The notes beneath the pieces were generated by a model. That model was not told the origin of the DNA and did not search any database. It saw only the letters and a program-made list of their open reading frames with translations. Position numbers and translations under genes: made by a program. A DNA stretch of 64,000 nt from assembly GCA_018672315.1 (NCBI GenBank), contig CP076053.1, forward strand, positions 3,397,827 to 3,461,826. Reading direction: 5' to 3'. The stretch comes from Nocardioidaceae bacterium (GTDB taxonomy: Bacteria; Actinomycetota; Actinomycetes; Propionibacteriales; Nocardioidaceae). Below are positions 18,692 to 25,561 of this stretch, one piece after another (positions within the stretch are counted from its first letter, which is position 1; each line of letters opens with the position of its first letter).

Positions 18692-19096
18692 GTGACGGTG
18701 CGGGTGGTCGTCGTACGCCCCTGGGTCGAGGCCCACGGGGGCGGCGGGTGCTGCGGGGGCACGGTGCGCGACGGCGTCGCGCCCGCTCCGCTCGCCCTCG
18801 CGGGGCCGCGTACGCGCGACCACGGTGGTCCGACGAGCGAGGTGTACCGACGCCTGCGTCGGGACCACCCCGGGGTGGACGTGCAGGTCACGCCGGCCGA
18901 CAACGTGTGGCTGCTGGGCTGGGCGTTCCGTCGTGTCCGCCCCGAGCGCGGCCCGCTGCACGCCGCGCGGGCGGCGAGCGTGGCCATGCGACCCGGTGCG
19001 GTGCTCGTCGACGGCGTCGCCGTCGCCAGCGTCGAGGACGGGGGAGCGGCGGTCAGCAGCGCCGTGGCCCAGGCACTGGGCGAGGTCCGGGCCTAG
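18692..19096 (+). CDS. Small protein with GGGGCCGG motif, next to cstA
   Basis: A 134-residue protein of unrecognised family. It starts with a beta-strand-like MTVRVVVVRPWVE followed at once by HGGGGCCGG, a glycine-flanked double cysteine, then RRLRRDHPGVDVQVTPADNVWLLGWAF and a second half rich in Ala and Val (VLVDGVAVASVEDGGAAVSSAV). The arrangement of a strand, a cysteine loop and alternating helices recalls thioredoxin-like folds with a metal or redox site, but this is only a resemblance. GTG 18692 lies 8 bases after the cstA stop, with a weak GAGG, so it is probably in the cstA operon. Confidence 0.75.
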   Translation: MTVRVVVVRPWVEAHGGGGCCGGTVRDGVAPAPLALAGPRTRDHGGPTSEVYRRLRRDHPGVDVQVTPADNVWLLGWAFRRVRPERGPLHAARAASVAMRPGAVLVDGVAVASVEDGGAAVSSAVAQALGEVRA

Positions 19097-19122
19097 GGAG
19101 CCGCACGAGGCATCATGGTCGC

Positions 19123-19623
19123 GTGATCGGTGACCGGTGGGGCGTGTCGGGGGAGGAGACGGCGCGGACGTACCCGTGCGACCGGCTGGTGCCCTCACCG
19201 GCCATGGAGGCGTGGCGGGGGATCACCGTCGACGCCCCCGCGGAGCACGTGTGGCGGTGGGTCCGCCAGATCCGGCTCGCGCCGTACTCCTACGACTGGA
19301 TCGACAACCTGGGTCGCACGTCGCCGCGAGAGCTCCGCGACCTGGACGACCCGCGGGTCGGCGACCCGTTCCTGGCCTGCGCCGGCCGGCCGCTCGGCGA
19401 GGTGCTGGCGGTCGACCCCGGTCGCGAGCTGACCGGTGAGATCCTCGGGGCCGTGATGTCGTACGTGCTGGTGCCCGTGGGCGCCCGGCGGACGCGGCTG
19501 CTGCTCAAGATCGTGATGCGGCGTCACCGGTGGGCCGCCCCGGCGGTCAGCGTGGGGGACCTGGTCATGGCCCGCAAGCAGCTGCTCACCTGGAAGGAGC
19601 TGGCCGAACGCCTCCCCGCCTGA
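19123..19623 (+). CDS. SRPBCC-family protein
   Basis: A 166-residue protein with the START/Bet v1-like (SRPBCC) layout: AWRGITVDAPAEHVWRWVRQIRLAPYSYDWIDNLG near the N-terminus, a central VGDPFLACAGRPLGEVLAVDPGRELTGEIL, and a long C-terminal helix (SVGDLVMARKQLLTWKELAERL). Such proteins bind hydrophobic ligands in a pocket; the ligand here is unknown. GTG 19123 has no ribosome binding site, and CATCAT 6 bases upstream may act as a weak -10 box. It is followed by a 15-bp perfect hairpin. Confidence 0.82.
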   Translation: MIGDRWGVSGEETARTYPCDRLVPSPAMEAWRGITVDAPAEHVWRWVRQIRLAPYSYDWIDNLGRTSPRELRDLDDPRVGDPFLACAGRPLGEVLAVDPGRELTGEILGAVMSYVLVPVGARRTRLLLKIVMRRHRWAAPAVSVGDLVMARKQLLTWKELAERLPA

Positions 19624-19630
19624 GACGCAC

Positions 19631-19664
19631 GCCGGGCCGGTCACCTCGCGGTGACCGGCCCGGC
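19631..19664. terminator. Bidirectional hairpin terminator
   Basis: A perfect 15-bp stem (GCCGGGCCGGTCACC and its complement) with a TCGC loop lies between the SRPBCC gene and the convergent 30-residue gene. There is no T-tract, as is common in high-GC actinobacteria. Confidence 0.7.
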
Positions 19665-19681
19665 GGAGCGGAGCTCGCGTG

Positions 19682-19774
19682 TCAGCGAGCGTTGCGCTTG
19701 GTGTCCAGGAACCACGGCTCGAACGCCGCGGTGAACTGGTCGATAGCGTGGAAAGCCTTGCGAATGCGGGTCAT
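19682..19774 (-). CDS. 30-residue small protein with strong ribosome binding site
   Basis: On the minus strand an ATG at 19774 follows AGGAGGTGCGTCTC, one of the best ribosome binding sites in the window, and opens a 30-codon frame ending in TGA at 19682. The peptide begins MTRIRKAFHAIDQFTAAF and ends in DTKRNAR; it is basic at both ends with an amphipathic aromatic middle and a Trp. It has no recognised family. Its own terminator hairpin (19631-19664) lies just downstream and a candidate promoter lies upstream, so it looks like an independent transcription unit. It could be a membrane-associated regulator, a toxin-like peptide, or a small subunit. Confidence 0.65.
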   Translation of the reverse strand: MTRIRKAFHAIDQFTAAFEPWFLDTKRNAR

Positions 19775-19823
19775 GAGACGCACCTCCTGGTGGAGTCGTG
19801 GATGGCGGATCGCCTCCGCCCTG

Positions 19824-19862
19824 TCATGAGCCAACCGGCTCAACACTCATGTTGCCACGCCG
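19824..19862 (-). promoter_or_regulatory. Inverted repeat and possible promoter of the 30-residue gene
   Basis: The inverted repeat GAGCC-AACC-GGCTC (plus strand) lies upstream of the small gene. Read on the minus strand, CAACAT just outside it may be a -10 box. The assignment is weak. Confidence 0.3.
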
Positions 19863-19957
19863 TGACGTCATGGGCAATCCGAACGAACACTCGTGGGGGA
19901 GAGGTGCGCCACACCGGCGGCCGCGTGCGGACGGCAGGTCGTGGATACGTTCCTCTC

Positions 19958-20167
19958 ATGACTCCGGAACTGCCCCAGGACCCCGATGCGACCGCGTACC
20001 ACGACCCGGGACTCGACGAGGGTCACGACGACTCCGCGGAGCGCTCGGCGGCCCTGGACGCGATGCCCGAGGGCAACGCGGAGACCGGTGACCAGGTCGA
20101 CCGGGAGGCCTTCGACATCGAGCAGGATGCCGAGGAGGACACCGGCCAGGACACCGGCCAGGACTGA
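19958..20167 (+). CDS. Small very acidic protein
   Basis: A 69-residue, strongly acidic, hydrophilic and probably disordered protein (many Asp and Glu, no Cys, two Tyr or fewer), ending in the short repeat DTGQDTGQD. The ATG at 19958 lies 6 bases after a TACGTT box, the leaderless pattern seen at many genes here, which supports it as real. No family is recognised. Its stop is 2 bases from the stop of the convergent phosphofructokinase gene. Confidence 0.7.
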   Translation: MTPELPQDPDATAYHDPGLDEGHDDSAERSAALDAMPEGNAETGDQVDREAFDIEQDAEEDTGQDTGQD

Positions 20168-20169
20168 GG

Positions 20170-21201
20170 TCAGCGACCGAAGAGCGCCTTGGCCTCGTCC
20201 CAGCGGTGCTGCGGAACCGTCTTCAGCCCCGTCAGGGCCTCGGCGAAGTCGACCCGCTCGATCTCGGTGCCGCGGAGCGCGACCATCTGACCCCAGGCAC
20301 GGTCGTTGACCATGTCGGTCGCGGCCATGCCCATCCGGGTGGCGAGCACCCGGTCGTATCCCGTCGGGGCACCGCCGCGCTGCACGTGGCCGAGCGTGGA
20401 GCCACGGGTCTCGATGCCGGTCAGGCGCTCGATCTCGGCCGCGACGAAGTCCCCGACCCCTCCGAGCCGGGGCCGGCCGTCGAGCTCGACGCCCTTGCCG
20501 TTGACGACCTCCCCGTGGCCCTCGGGGATGAAGCCCTCCGCGACGACGACCAGGGGAGACCGGCCGCGCTCGTGCACCTCCCGCACCCAGGTGCACAGCT
20601 CGGCCGTGGTCACGCGCTGCTCGGGGATCAGCACGGCATGGGCTCCAGCGGACATGCCCGAGTGCAGGGCGATCCAGCCGGCGTGCCGACCCATGACCTC
20701 CGCGACCATGCAGCGGTGGTGGGACTCGCCCGTCGTGCGCAGGCGGTCCATGGCGTCGGTCGCGATGGCGACGGCGGTGTCGAACCCGAAGGTGTAGTCG
20801 GTGCCGGCCAGGTCGTTGTCGATGGTCTTCGGCACGCCCACCACCGGCAGGCCGGCGTCGGAAAGACGCTTCGCACCGGCCAGGGACCCCTCGCCGCCGA
20901 TCGCGATGACGGCGTCGATGTCGTGCCGCTCGAGGTTGGCGCGGATCGCCTTGACACCACCCCCCGACGCGTCGATCGGATTGGTCCGCGAGGTGCCGAG
21001 AATCGTGCCGCCGACGCCGGCCAGGCCGCGCACACGCGTCCGGGGGAGCGCCATGACGTCGCCGTCGAGCAAGCCGCGCCAGCCGTTGCGGATGCCGACC
21101 ATGTCGTGCCCGAACGTCTTGACGCCGCGCAGCACGGCGCCGCGGATGACGGCGTTGAGCCCCGGGCAGTCACCGCCGCTGGTCAGGAGTCCGATCCTCA
21201 T
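20170..21201 (-). CDS. pfkA: 6-phosphofructokinase
   Basis: A 343-residue glycolytic kinase converting fructose 6-phosphate to fructose 1,6-bisphosphate. Motifs are SGGDCPGLNAVIRG (8-21), GGEGS (102-106), PKTIDND (124-130) with the catalytic Asp, AEVMGRHAGW, and the C-terminal GHVQRGGAPTGYDR. Gly rather than Asp in the GGEGS loop points to ATP rather than pyrophosphate as phosphoryl donor, with the Lys of PKTIDND as in actinobacterial ATP-dependent enzymes; this rests on known family patterns. GAAGGTG lies 6 bases before the ATG. The following gene (21269-21694) is transcribed towards it. Confidence 0.95.
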   Translation of the reverse strand: MRIGLLTSGGDCPGLNAVIRGAVLRGVKTFGHDMVGIRNGWRGLLDGDVMALPRTRVRGLAGVGGTILGTSRTNPIDASGGGVKAIRANLERHDIDAVIAIGGEGSLAGAKRLSDAGLPVVGVPKTIDNDLAGTDYTFGFDTAVAIATDAMDRLRTTGESHHRCMVAEVMGRHAGWIALHSGMSAGAHAVLIPEQRVTTAELCTWVREVHERGRSPLVVVAEGFIPEGHGEVVNGKGVELDGRPRLGGVGDFVAAEIERLTGIETRGSTLGHVQRGGAPTGYDRVLATRMGMAATDMVNDRAWGQMVALRGTEIERVDFAEALTGLKTVPQHRWDEAKALFGR

Positions 21202-21268
21202 GGCAGCACCTTCTCAGATGCCGAGGAGGGCTCCCGCAGGCCTCGGACGGCCGCCGGGTGATGACCAC

Positions 21269-21694
21269 CTAGCGCAGCACGCTGCGCGCGACGCCCGCCG
21301 GAGTGGTGAGCGTGAGCAGCTGCGAGGCCTTGCGTACGCGACGGGAGTCGGCAGTCAGCGCCGCGAGGTTGAGCACGCCGTACGCAAGCGCCGTGCCGCC
21401 GACCTTGAGCTGGGCGGTGCGGTCGGCACCCTGCGGCGCGAGGACTGCGGCGTCGAACACGTCGAAGAACATGCGGGCCTGCATCGCGCGACGGACCTGG
21501 TGCCGGTCACCGAAGACACCCACCGAGCTGATGGCCGCGTCGCGGATGCCAAGGGCGTACGCGATGCGCTTGCCGGTCTCGGTCCTGTCGGCCTTCCACC
21601 CGAGCGCCTGCGGCAGGTGCGCCGGCTCGGCGAAGCAGTAGCCGGCGTACGCCGCGGTGGCAGCGCTGAGGGTTCGGCTGAAGATCATCGTCAT
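21269..21694 (-). CDS. Uncharacterised small protein
   Basis: A 141-residue protein with an Ala-rich, partly hydrophobic character (AATAAYAGYCFAEPAHL, GIRDAAISSVGVFGD, GGTALAYGVLNLAAL), resembling short actinobacterial membrane-associated hypotheticals of the DUF4267 kind, though I cannot confirm this. ATG 21694 lies 7 bases after a TACGGT box on the minus strand; no ribosome binding site is visible. The function is unknown. Confidence 0.7.
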   Translation of the reverse strand: MTMIFSRTLSAATAAYAGYCFAEPAHLPQALGWKADRTETGKRIAYALGIRDAAISSVGVFGDRHQVRRAMQARMFFDVFDAAVLAPQGADRTAQLKVGGTALAYGVLNLAALTADSRRVRKASQLLTLTTPAGVARSVLR

Positions 21695-21772
21695 GCTCAG
21701 GACCGTAGCCACCTGGGAGCCCGCGCAATCAGCCTTCAAGGGTGGGTGGTGGCCGGCTCCTGCAAAGCGCCG

Positions 21773-21786
21773 ATAATATGCATTAT
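21773..21786. promoter_or_regulatory. AT-rich inverted repeat
   Basis: ATAAT-ATGC-ATTAT is a 5-bp inverted repeat with a 4-base spacer and one of the most AT-rich spots in the window. It lies between the methyltransferase stop and the start of the small gene at 21694. It could be an operator (MarR- or PadR-like in form) or a promoter element. Confidence 0.35.
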
Positions 21787-21796
21787 GTCAGTTCGT

Positions 21797-22600
21797 CTAG
21801 ATCTGACCACGCCCCCGGCCCCCCTGCCGACTGCGCGGCCTCGCGGTGATGAGCCAGGTCGCGTACGCCGCCTCGAACGGCTCCTGCGGCTCGAGCACAC
21901 GCTGGAGCTCCGAGAACAGATGATCACGATGCTGCCGGTCGAGCCGGATGTGGTCGCTGTGCGTGGCGACGCGGCCGATCCACTGCTCCGCCGTCATGAC
22001 CTCGGTCCACTCGTAGCGATGCGTGGAGACGACCTCGATGGCGGCAGCAGCCTCGAACTGGTCCAGGTTCGGCTCGACGACGCCGGTGGGCGGCTCGATC
22101 TCGAGCTGCGGCGCCAGCCGTCGATAGAGCGCCAGGTGGTCGTCCTGGCACGGCAGCGACCGCGGGTAGTTCCAGCAGCAGGCCAGGAGACCGTCCGGGC
22201 GGAGCAGGGAGACAGCCTTCTCGAAGGCGCCCTCCGGGTCCAGCCAGTGCCATGCCTGCGCGCAGGTGATCAGGTCGAACGAACGTCCAGCGGGGTCCCA
22301 GTCCTCGAAGGAGTCGACATCGACATCGAGGCCGTGCTCACGGGCGACCCTGGCCATCCCGGCGTCGATCTCGAGACCCAGCACGTCCATCCCCCGCCGC
22401 GCCAGGCCCATGCTCAGGCGTCCGGTGCCGCAGCCGATGTCGAGCAGGGTCGCGTCCGACCCTGGGGCCATGGCTCCGAGGTCGTCGAACATCCCGTCGG
22501 GGTAGCCCGGTCGGAACCTGTCGTACGCCTCGGCGACGGAGCCGAAGGACTCGGCACGCTCACGATCGCGGAAGACCTCTTCGGTCTGCGGTGTGCTCAC
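21797..22600 (-). CDS. Class I SAM-dependent methyltransferase
   Basis: A 267-residue methyltransferase with a Rossmann fold: motif I LLDIGCGTGRLSMGLARRG near 53-70, acidic post-I VLGLEID, and motif IV LITCAQAWHWLD. The YDRFRPGYPDG start is typical of the group that includes TAM-like and ubiquinone/SAM methyltransferases; the substrate is unknown. The GTG start at 22600 overlaps the stop of the upstream methyltransferase gene by GTGA, so the two are coupled. Confidence 0.88.
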   Translation of the reverse strand: MSTPQTEEVFRDRERAESFGSVAEAYDRFRPGYPDGMFDDLGAMAPGSDATLLDIGCGTGRLSMGLARRGMDVLGLEIDAGMARVAREHGLDVDVDSFEDWDPAGRSFDLITCAQAWHWLDPEGAFEKAVSLLRPDGLLACCWNYPRSLPCQDDHLALYRRLAPQLEIEPPTGVVEPNLDQFEAAAAIEVVSTHRYEWTEVMTAEQWIGRVATHSDHIRLDRQHRDHLFSELQRVLEPQEPFEAAYATWLITARPRSRQGGRGRGQI

Positions 22601-23511
22601 GGTCGGTGAGCCGCCCTCGCCACGACGGTCCACGTCAGCGGGACGCGTTCGCGGTCGACGCCGGGCCAGGCCCAACCGCCGGCCACCTTCACCATCCGCG
22701 GGCTGAACTGCCACGGCAGCACGTCGTCCTCGTGCATCGCCACGATCGACAGGCCGGCGCCGACGAGGGCGTTCAGCACCTCGCTGATGGAGTGCGGGTA
22801 GTCGTAGTGACAGGAGTGCTCGACCGTGCCGTCGCCGACGTAGCTGCCAGCGTCGTCCCACTCCCGGGCGCGGCCGTTCGGGAAGTAGCGGTACGCCGCG
22901 GTGAGGCCGGGGGCATGCTCGTCGAGGGTGTCCATGAAGGGGTGGCCGTCGCGGAAGTAGAACAGCGCCCCCGGCCCCAGCAGGGCTGCGATCTGCTGTG
23001 CCCAACGGTCGAGGTCCTCGAGCCAGCTGATGGTGCCGATGCTGGTGTAGACGACGTCGAACTCCCCCGACACCGCCGCCCGCGCGTCCAGCACGTCGGT
23101 CTCGACCCACGCGGTGCGCTCGGCGACACCCGCTCGCTCGGCCAGCGTCGCCGTCGACGCCAGCGCCGCAGGCGAGAAGTCGACCCCGACCACCCGTGCC
23201 GCGCCCGCACGTGCCAGGGAGACGGTGTCGGTACCGATGTGGCACTGCAGGTGGCAGACCTCGAGACCGTCCAGCGGCCCCTCCCCCAGGTGCTCGGCGA
23301 GCCGTTCGAGGTCGTACGTCACCACGTCGCTCAGATGCGCGGGGTCGTCGAAGTCGTCGAGACCGTAGGCCACCTCGTGGATCGACACCCGGTCCTGCCA
23401 GTTGGCCAGGTTCGCGGCTCGCGCGTCCGCCCACGCGACGGGCGCACTCGACGCGCGCAGCGTCTCCCCCACGGGATCGAGCCCGTCCGTCCGAGAGGTC
23501 TCAGCGTCCAC
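22597..23511 (-). CDS. Class I SAM-dependent methyltransferase
   Basis: A 304-residue methyltransferase distinct from its coupled neighbour. Features are EVCHLQCHIGTDTVSLARAGAARVVGVDFS (motif I variant with His-Ile-Gly-Thr), DVVYTSIGTISWLEDLDRWA (motif IV) and FYFRDGHPFMDTL. GTG 23511 lies 6 bases after a TACGCT box on the minus strand. Downstream it is coupled by a GTGA overlap to the second methyltransferase, suggesting the pair acts on related substrates or in one pathway; which one is unknown. Confidence 0.88.
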   Translation of the reverse strand: MDAETSRTDGLDPVGETLRASSAPVAWADARAANLANWQDRVSIHEVAYGLDDFDDPAHLSDVVTYDLERLAEHLGEGPLDGLEVCHLQCHIGTDTVSLARAGAARVVGVDFSPAALASTATLAERAGVAERTAWVETDVLDARAAVSGEFDVVYTSIGTISWLEDLDRWAQQIAALLGPGALFYFRDGHPFMDTLDEHAPGLTAAYRYFPNGRAREWDDAGSYVGDGTVEHSCHYDYPHSISEVLNALVGAGLSIVAMHEDDVLPWQFSPRMVKVAGGWAWPGVDRERVPLTWTVVARAAHRP

Positions 23512-23517
23512 CGCGCG

Positions 23518-23523
23518 AGCGTA
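23518..23523 (-). promoter_or_regulatory. -10 box TACGCT for the methyltransferase pair
   Basis: TACGCT, CGCGCG, GTG 23511 on the minus strand; leaderless-type arrangement. Confidence 0.6.
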
Positions 23524-23573
23524 CGCCCGACGCGTGCGGCCGCAGCAGGGTCAGGAGTCGGACGGTGCCGTCC

Positions 23574-24734
23574 TCAGACGTCGAGCCGGGAGCGCAGGAA
23601 GTCGCGCATGTAGGGAATGGTGAAGCGCAGGTATCCGCGGCGGCTCGGCTCGACGAGTCCCGCGACGATCAGCCGCGACCGGTAGCGCGAGACGTACCCG
23701 TGGTCCCGGTCGAGCCGCCGCTGCACGTCGGCGATCGAGGACTCGGCCTCGTCGGCGGCCATGGCGGCGAGGAAGCTGCGGTCCTTCTCCGACAGGTCGT
23801 TGACCGCCGGCTCGTGCAGCGCGAACCACGACTCCGAGATCGCCTCTGCCACCCCGACCCGCGCGTGCTCCGTCGTGATCCGCGCACTGCGCGTGTCCTG
23901 CCTCCAGGCCCTGTCCCCCACGACCTGGATGAGGTACGGGTAGCCCAGCGTCGCCTCCGCCATGAGCGCGAGCGCCTCCTCGGAGACCTCGCGGCCCGCG
24001 TCCCGGATCGGCAGACGCAGCGCGTCGCGCGCCGCGACCTCGCTCAGCGGGGCGAGCACGAAGCGGCGCGCGCGACGCAGGAAGGTCGAGACGTCAGCGG
24101 TGAGCAGGTCCTGCACCGCGGCCGGCAGGCCGGCGGCGGCGAACGCGACCGGACGGTCCTCGCGGAAGGCGTGCTGCACCACCGTGGCCAGCTGGGCGAC
24201 CTCCTCACGGGCGGCCCCGGCGTGCACCTCGTCGAGCGTGAGCATGATGCCGGTGCCGTGGTCCTCGAGCGCCTCGGTGAGGGCGTTGAGCTGTGGCCGT
24301 ACGCCCCCTCGGCTCGACGCCGGCGGGTTGTCGATCTGCAGACCACCGAGCCCCGCCGGCAGTGTGATACCTCGCAGCCTGGGCCGGGTGCCCGGCGCGG
24401 GCGCCTGACGCAGCACGTCGGCCACCTCGGGCAGGCCCTCCTCGGCCAGACGCTGGAGCAGCCCCGGGGTCGCGGTCTCGGAGACGACGACCCAGCCGCG
24501 CTCGCGTGCGAGCGCCTCGGCCTCGTTCAGCACCACGGTCTTGCCGATGCCGCGGTTGCCGGTGATGAGCGCCGCGCGCCCGGCGGCTCCCGGGCCGCTG
24601 TCGAGCGCGTCGGCGATCTCGTCCAGCACCGCGTCGCGGCCCGTCACCAGCGGCGGGTTGGACCCGAAGGACGGCCGGAAGGGGCTGCGCGACGTCGTAC
24701 GCAGACGGCCCTGCCGTTCATCATCCTTCATCAT
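23574..24734 (-). CDS. AAA+ ATPase with C-terminal winged-helix region
   Basis: A 386-residue P-loop ATPase similar in layout to archaeal-type ATPases and ORC1/Cdc6-like AAA+ proteins. Walker A is TGNRGIGKTVVLNEA near 58-70, Walker B GIMLTLDEVHAG near 162-172, sensor-like VAFAAAGLPAAV follows, and the C-terminus (DVQRRLDRDHGYVSRYRSRLIVAGLVEPSRRGYLRF) reads as a winged helix. It may bind DNA or act in a regulatory or defence complex; no partner gene is obvious. The ATG at 24734 sits inside a set of four phased TGATGAA repeats and has no Shine-Dalgarno; ATG 24731 is the alternative start. Confidence 0.82.
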   Translation of the reverse strand: MMKDDERQGRLRTTSRSPFRPSFGSNPPLVTGRDAVLDEIADALDSGPGAAGRAALITGNRGIGKTVVLNEAEALARERGWVVVSETATPGLLQRLAEEGLPEVADVLRQAPAPGTRPRLRGITLPAGLGGLQIDNPPASSRGGVRPQLNALTEALEDHGTGIMLTLDEVHAGAAREEVAQLATVVQHAFREDRPVAFAAAGLPAAVQDLLTADVSTFLRRARRFVLAPLSEVAARDALRLPIRDAGREVSEEALALMAEATLGYPYLIQVVGDRAWRQDTRSARITTEHARVGVAEAISESWFALHEPAVNDLSEKDRSFLAAMAADEAESSIADVQRRLDRDHGYVSRYRSRLIVAGLVEPSRRGYLRFTIPYMRDFLRSRLDV

Positions 24735-24762
24735 CTGGGCATGCTTTCATCAATCTTCATCA
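24717..24762 (-). repeat. Four phased TGATGAA heptamers over the AAA+ gene start
   Basis: TGATGAA (minus strand) occurs at 24717-24723, 24727-24733, 24746-24752 and 24756-24762. Start-to-start distances are 10, 19 and 10 bases, placing all copies on about one face of the helix. Two copies are upstream of the start codon and two lie in the first codons. This is an operator- or iteron-like layout. Confidence 0.6.
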
Positions 24763-24799
24763 GATGTCGAGGCTGCGCCCCGAGATTCTGCGCCGGCCC

Positions 24800-25561
24800 T
24801 CAGTTCATGACCAAGCCACCGTCGACGACCAGGTTCTGGCCGGTGATCGCGCGAGCCCACGGCGAGAGGAAGAACACGACGGCGTCCGCGAGCTCGTCGG
24901 GCGTGACGACGCGACGCAGCGGCGTGGTGTCGGCGATCAGGTCGAAGACCGCCTCCGGCGTCGCGACGCTGGCATCGGTGGTGCGCAGGAGGCCGCCCGA
25001 GACCATGTTCACGGTGATCTGGTCGGGACCCAGGTCGGCGGCGAACGTACGCGTGAACGACAGCAGAGCCGCCTTCGCGGCGGTGTAGTCGTGGTAGGGC
25101 ACCACCGGGTTCTGCAGCAGGTTGGTGCCGATGTTGACCACACGGCCGTCGCCGGAGGTCCGCAAGCCCGGCAGACAGGCCCGCACCGTGTTCAGGGCGC
25201 CGCGGAGACTTCCTGCCAGCTGCGACTCGAAGGCGGGCCAGTCGATGACGTCGGCGGTAGCTCGGTCGTCCCCGTCGAAGGAGAAGTCGGCGAGCGCGTT
25301 GTTGACGACGGTGTCCACGCGGCTCCCGAGCTGAGCTTCGGCCCGCTCCACCATGCTGGCGACCTGCTCGCGGTCGGTCACATCGGCCCGCACGGCGACG
25401 GCGCGGTCGCCCAGCTCGCCTGCCAGATCCTCCGCGGTCTCGCGGCTGCGGCGGTAGTTGACGACGACCCGGGCGCCCTCGCGCGCGACGGCGCGGGCGA
25501 TGGCCCGGCCCAGTCCGCGACCGGCGCCGGTCACCAGCACGGTTCGGTCAGACAGCTGCAT
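24800..25561 (-). CDS. SDR-family oxidoreductase at the end of the thiamine operon
   Basis: A 253-residue short-chain dehydrogenase. Motifs are TVLVTGAGRGLGRAIA (NADP-type glycine motif), VVNNAL, the active-site YHDYTAAKAALLSF with Tyr and Lys, and C-terminal GQNLVVDGGLVMN. The usual active-site Ser, 13 residues before the Tyr, is a Thr (NIGTNLL). It resembles FabG-type 3-oxoacyl reductases. The ATG at 25561 overlaps the end of thiD by 14 bases, so it is the last gene of thiM-thiE-thiD-SDR and presumably shares riboswitch control. A link to thiamine is suggested only by position. Confidence 0.88.
   Translation of the reverse strand: MQLSDRTVLVTGAGRGLGRAIARAVAREGARVVVNYRRSRETAEDLAGELGDRAVAVRADVTDREQVASMVERAEAQLGSRVDTVVNNALADFSFDGDDRATADVIDWPAFESQLAGSLRGALNTVRACLPGLRTSGDGRVVNIGTNLLQNPVVPYHDYTAAKAALLSFTRTFAADLGPDQITVNMVSGGLLRTTDASVATPEAVFDLIADTTPLRRVVTPDELADAVVFFLSPWARAITGQNLVVDGGLVMN

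Noticed and set aside
21781-21930. Possible plus-strand gene starting at ATG 21785 after TAATAT
   Set aside because: The box and start look attractive, but the frame runs antisense through the methyltransferase, whose motifs are clear; the predicted protein has no recognisable domain.
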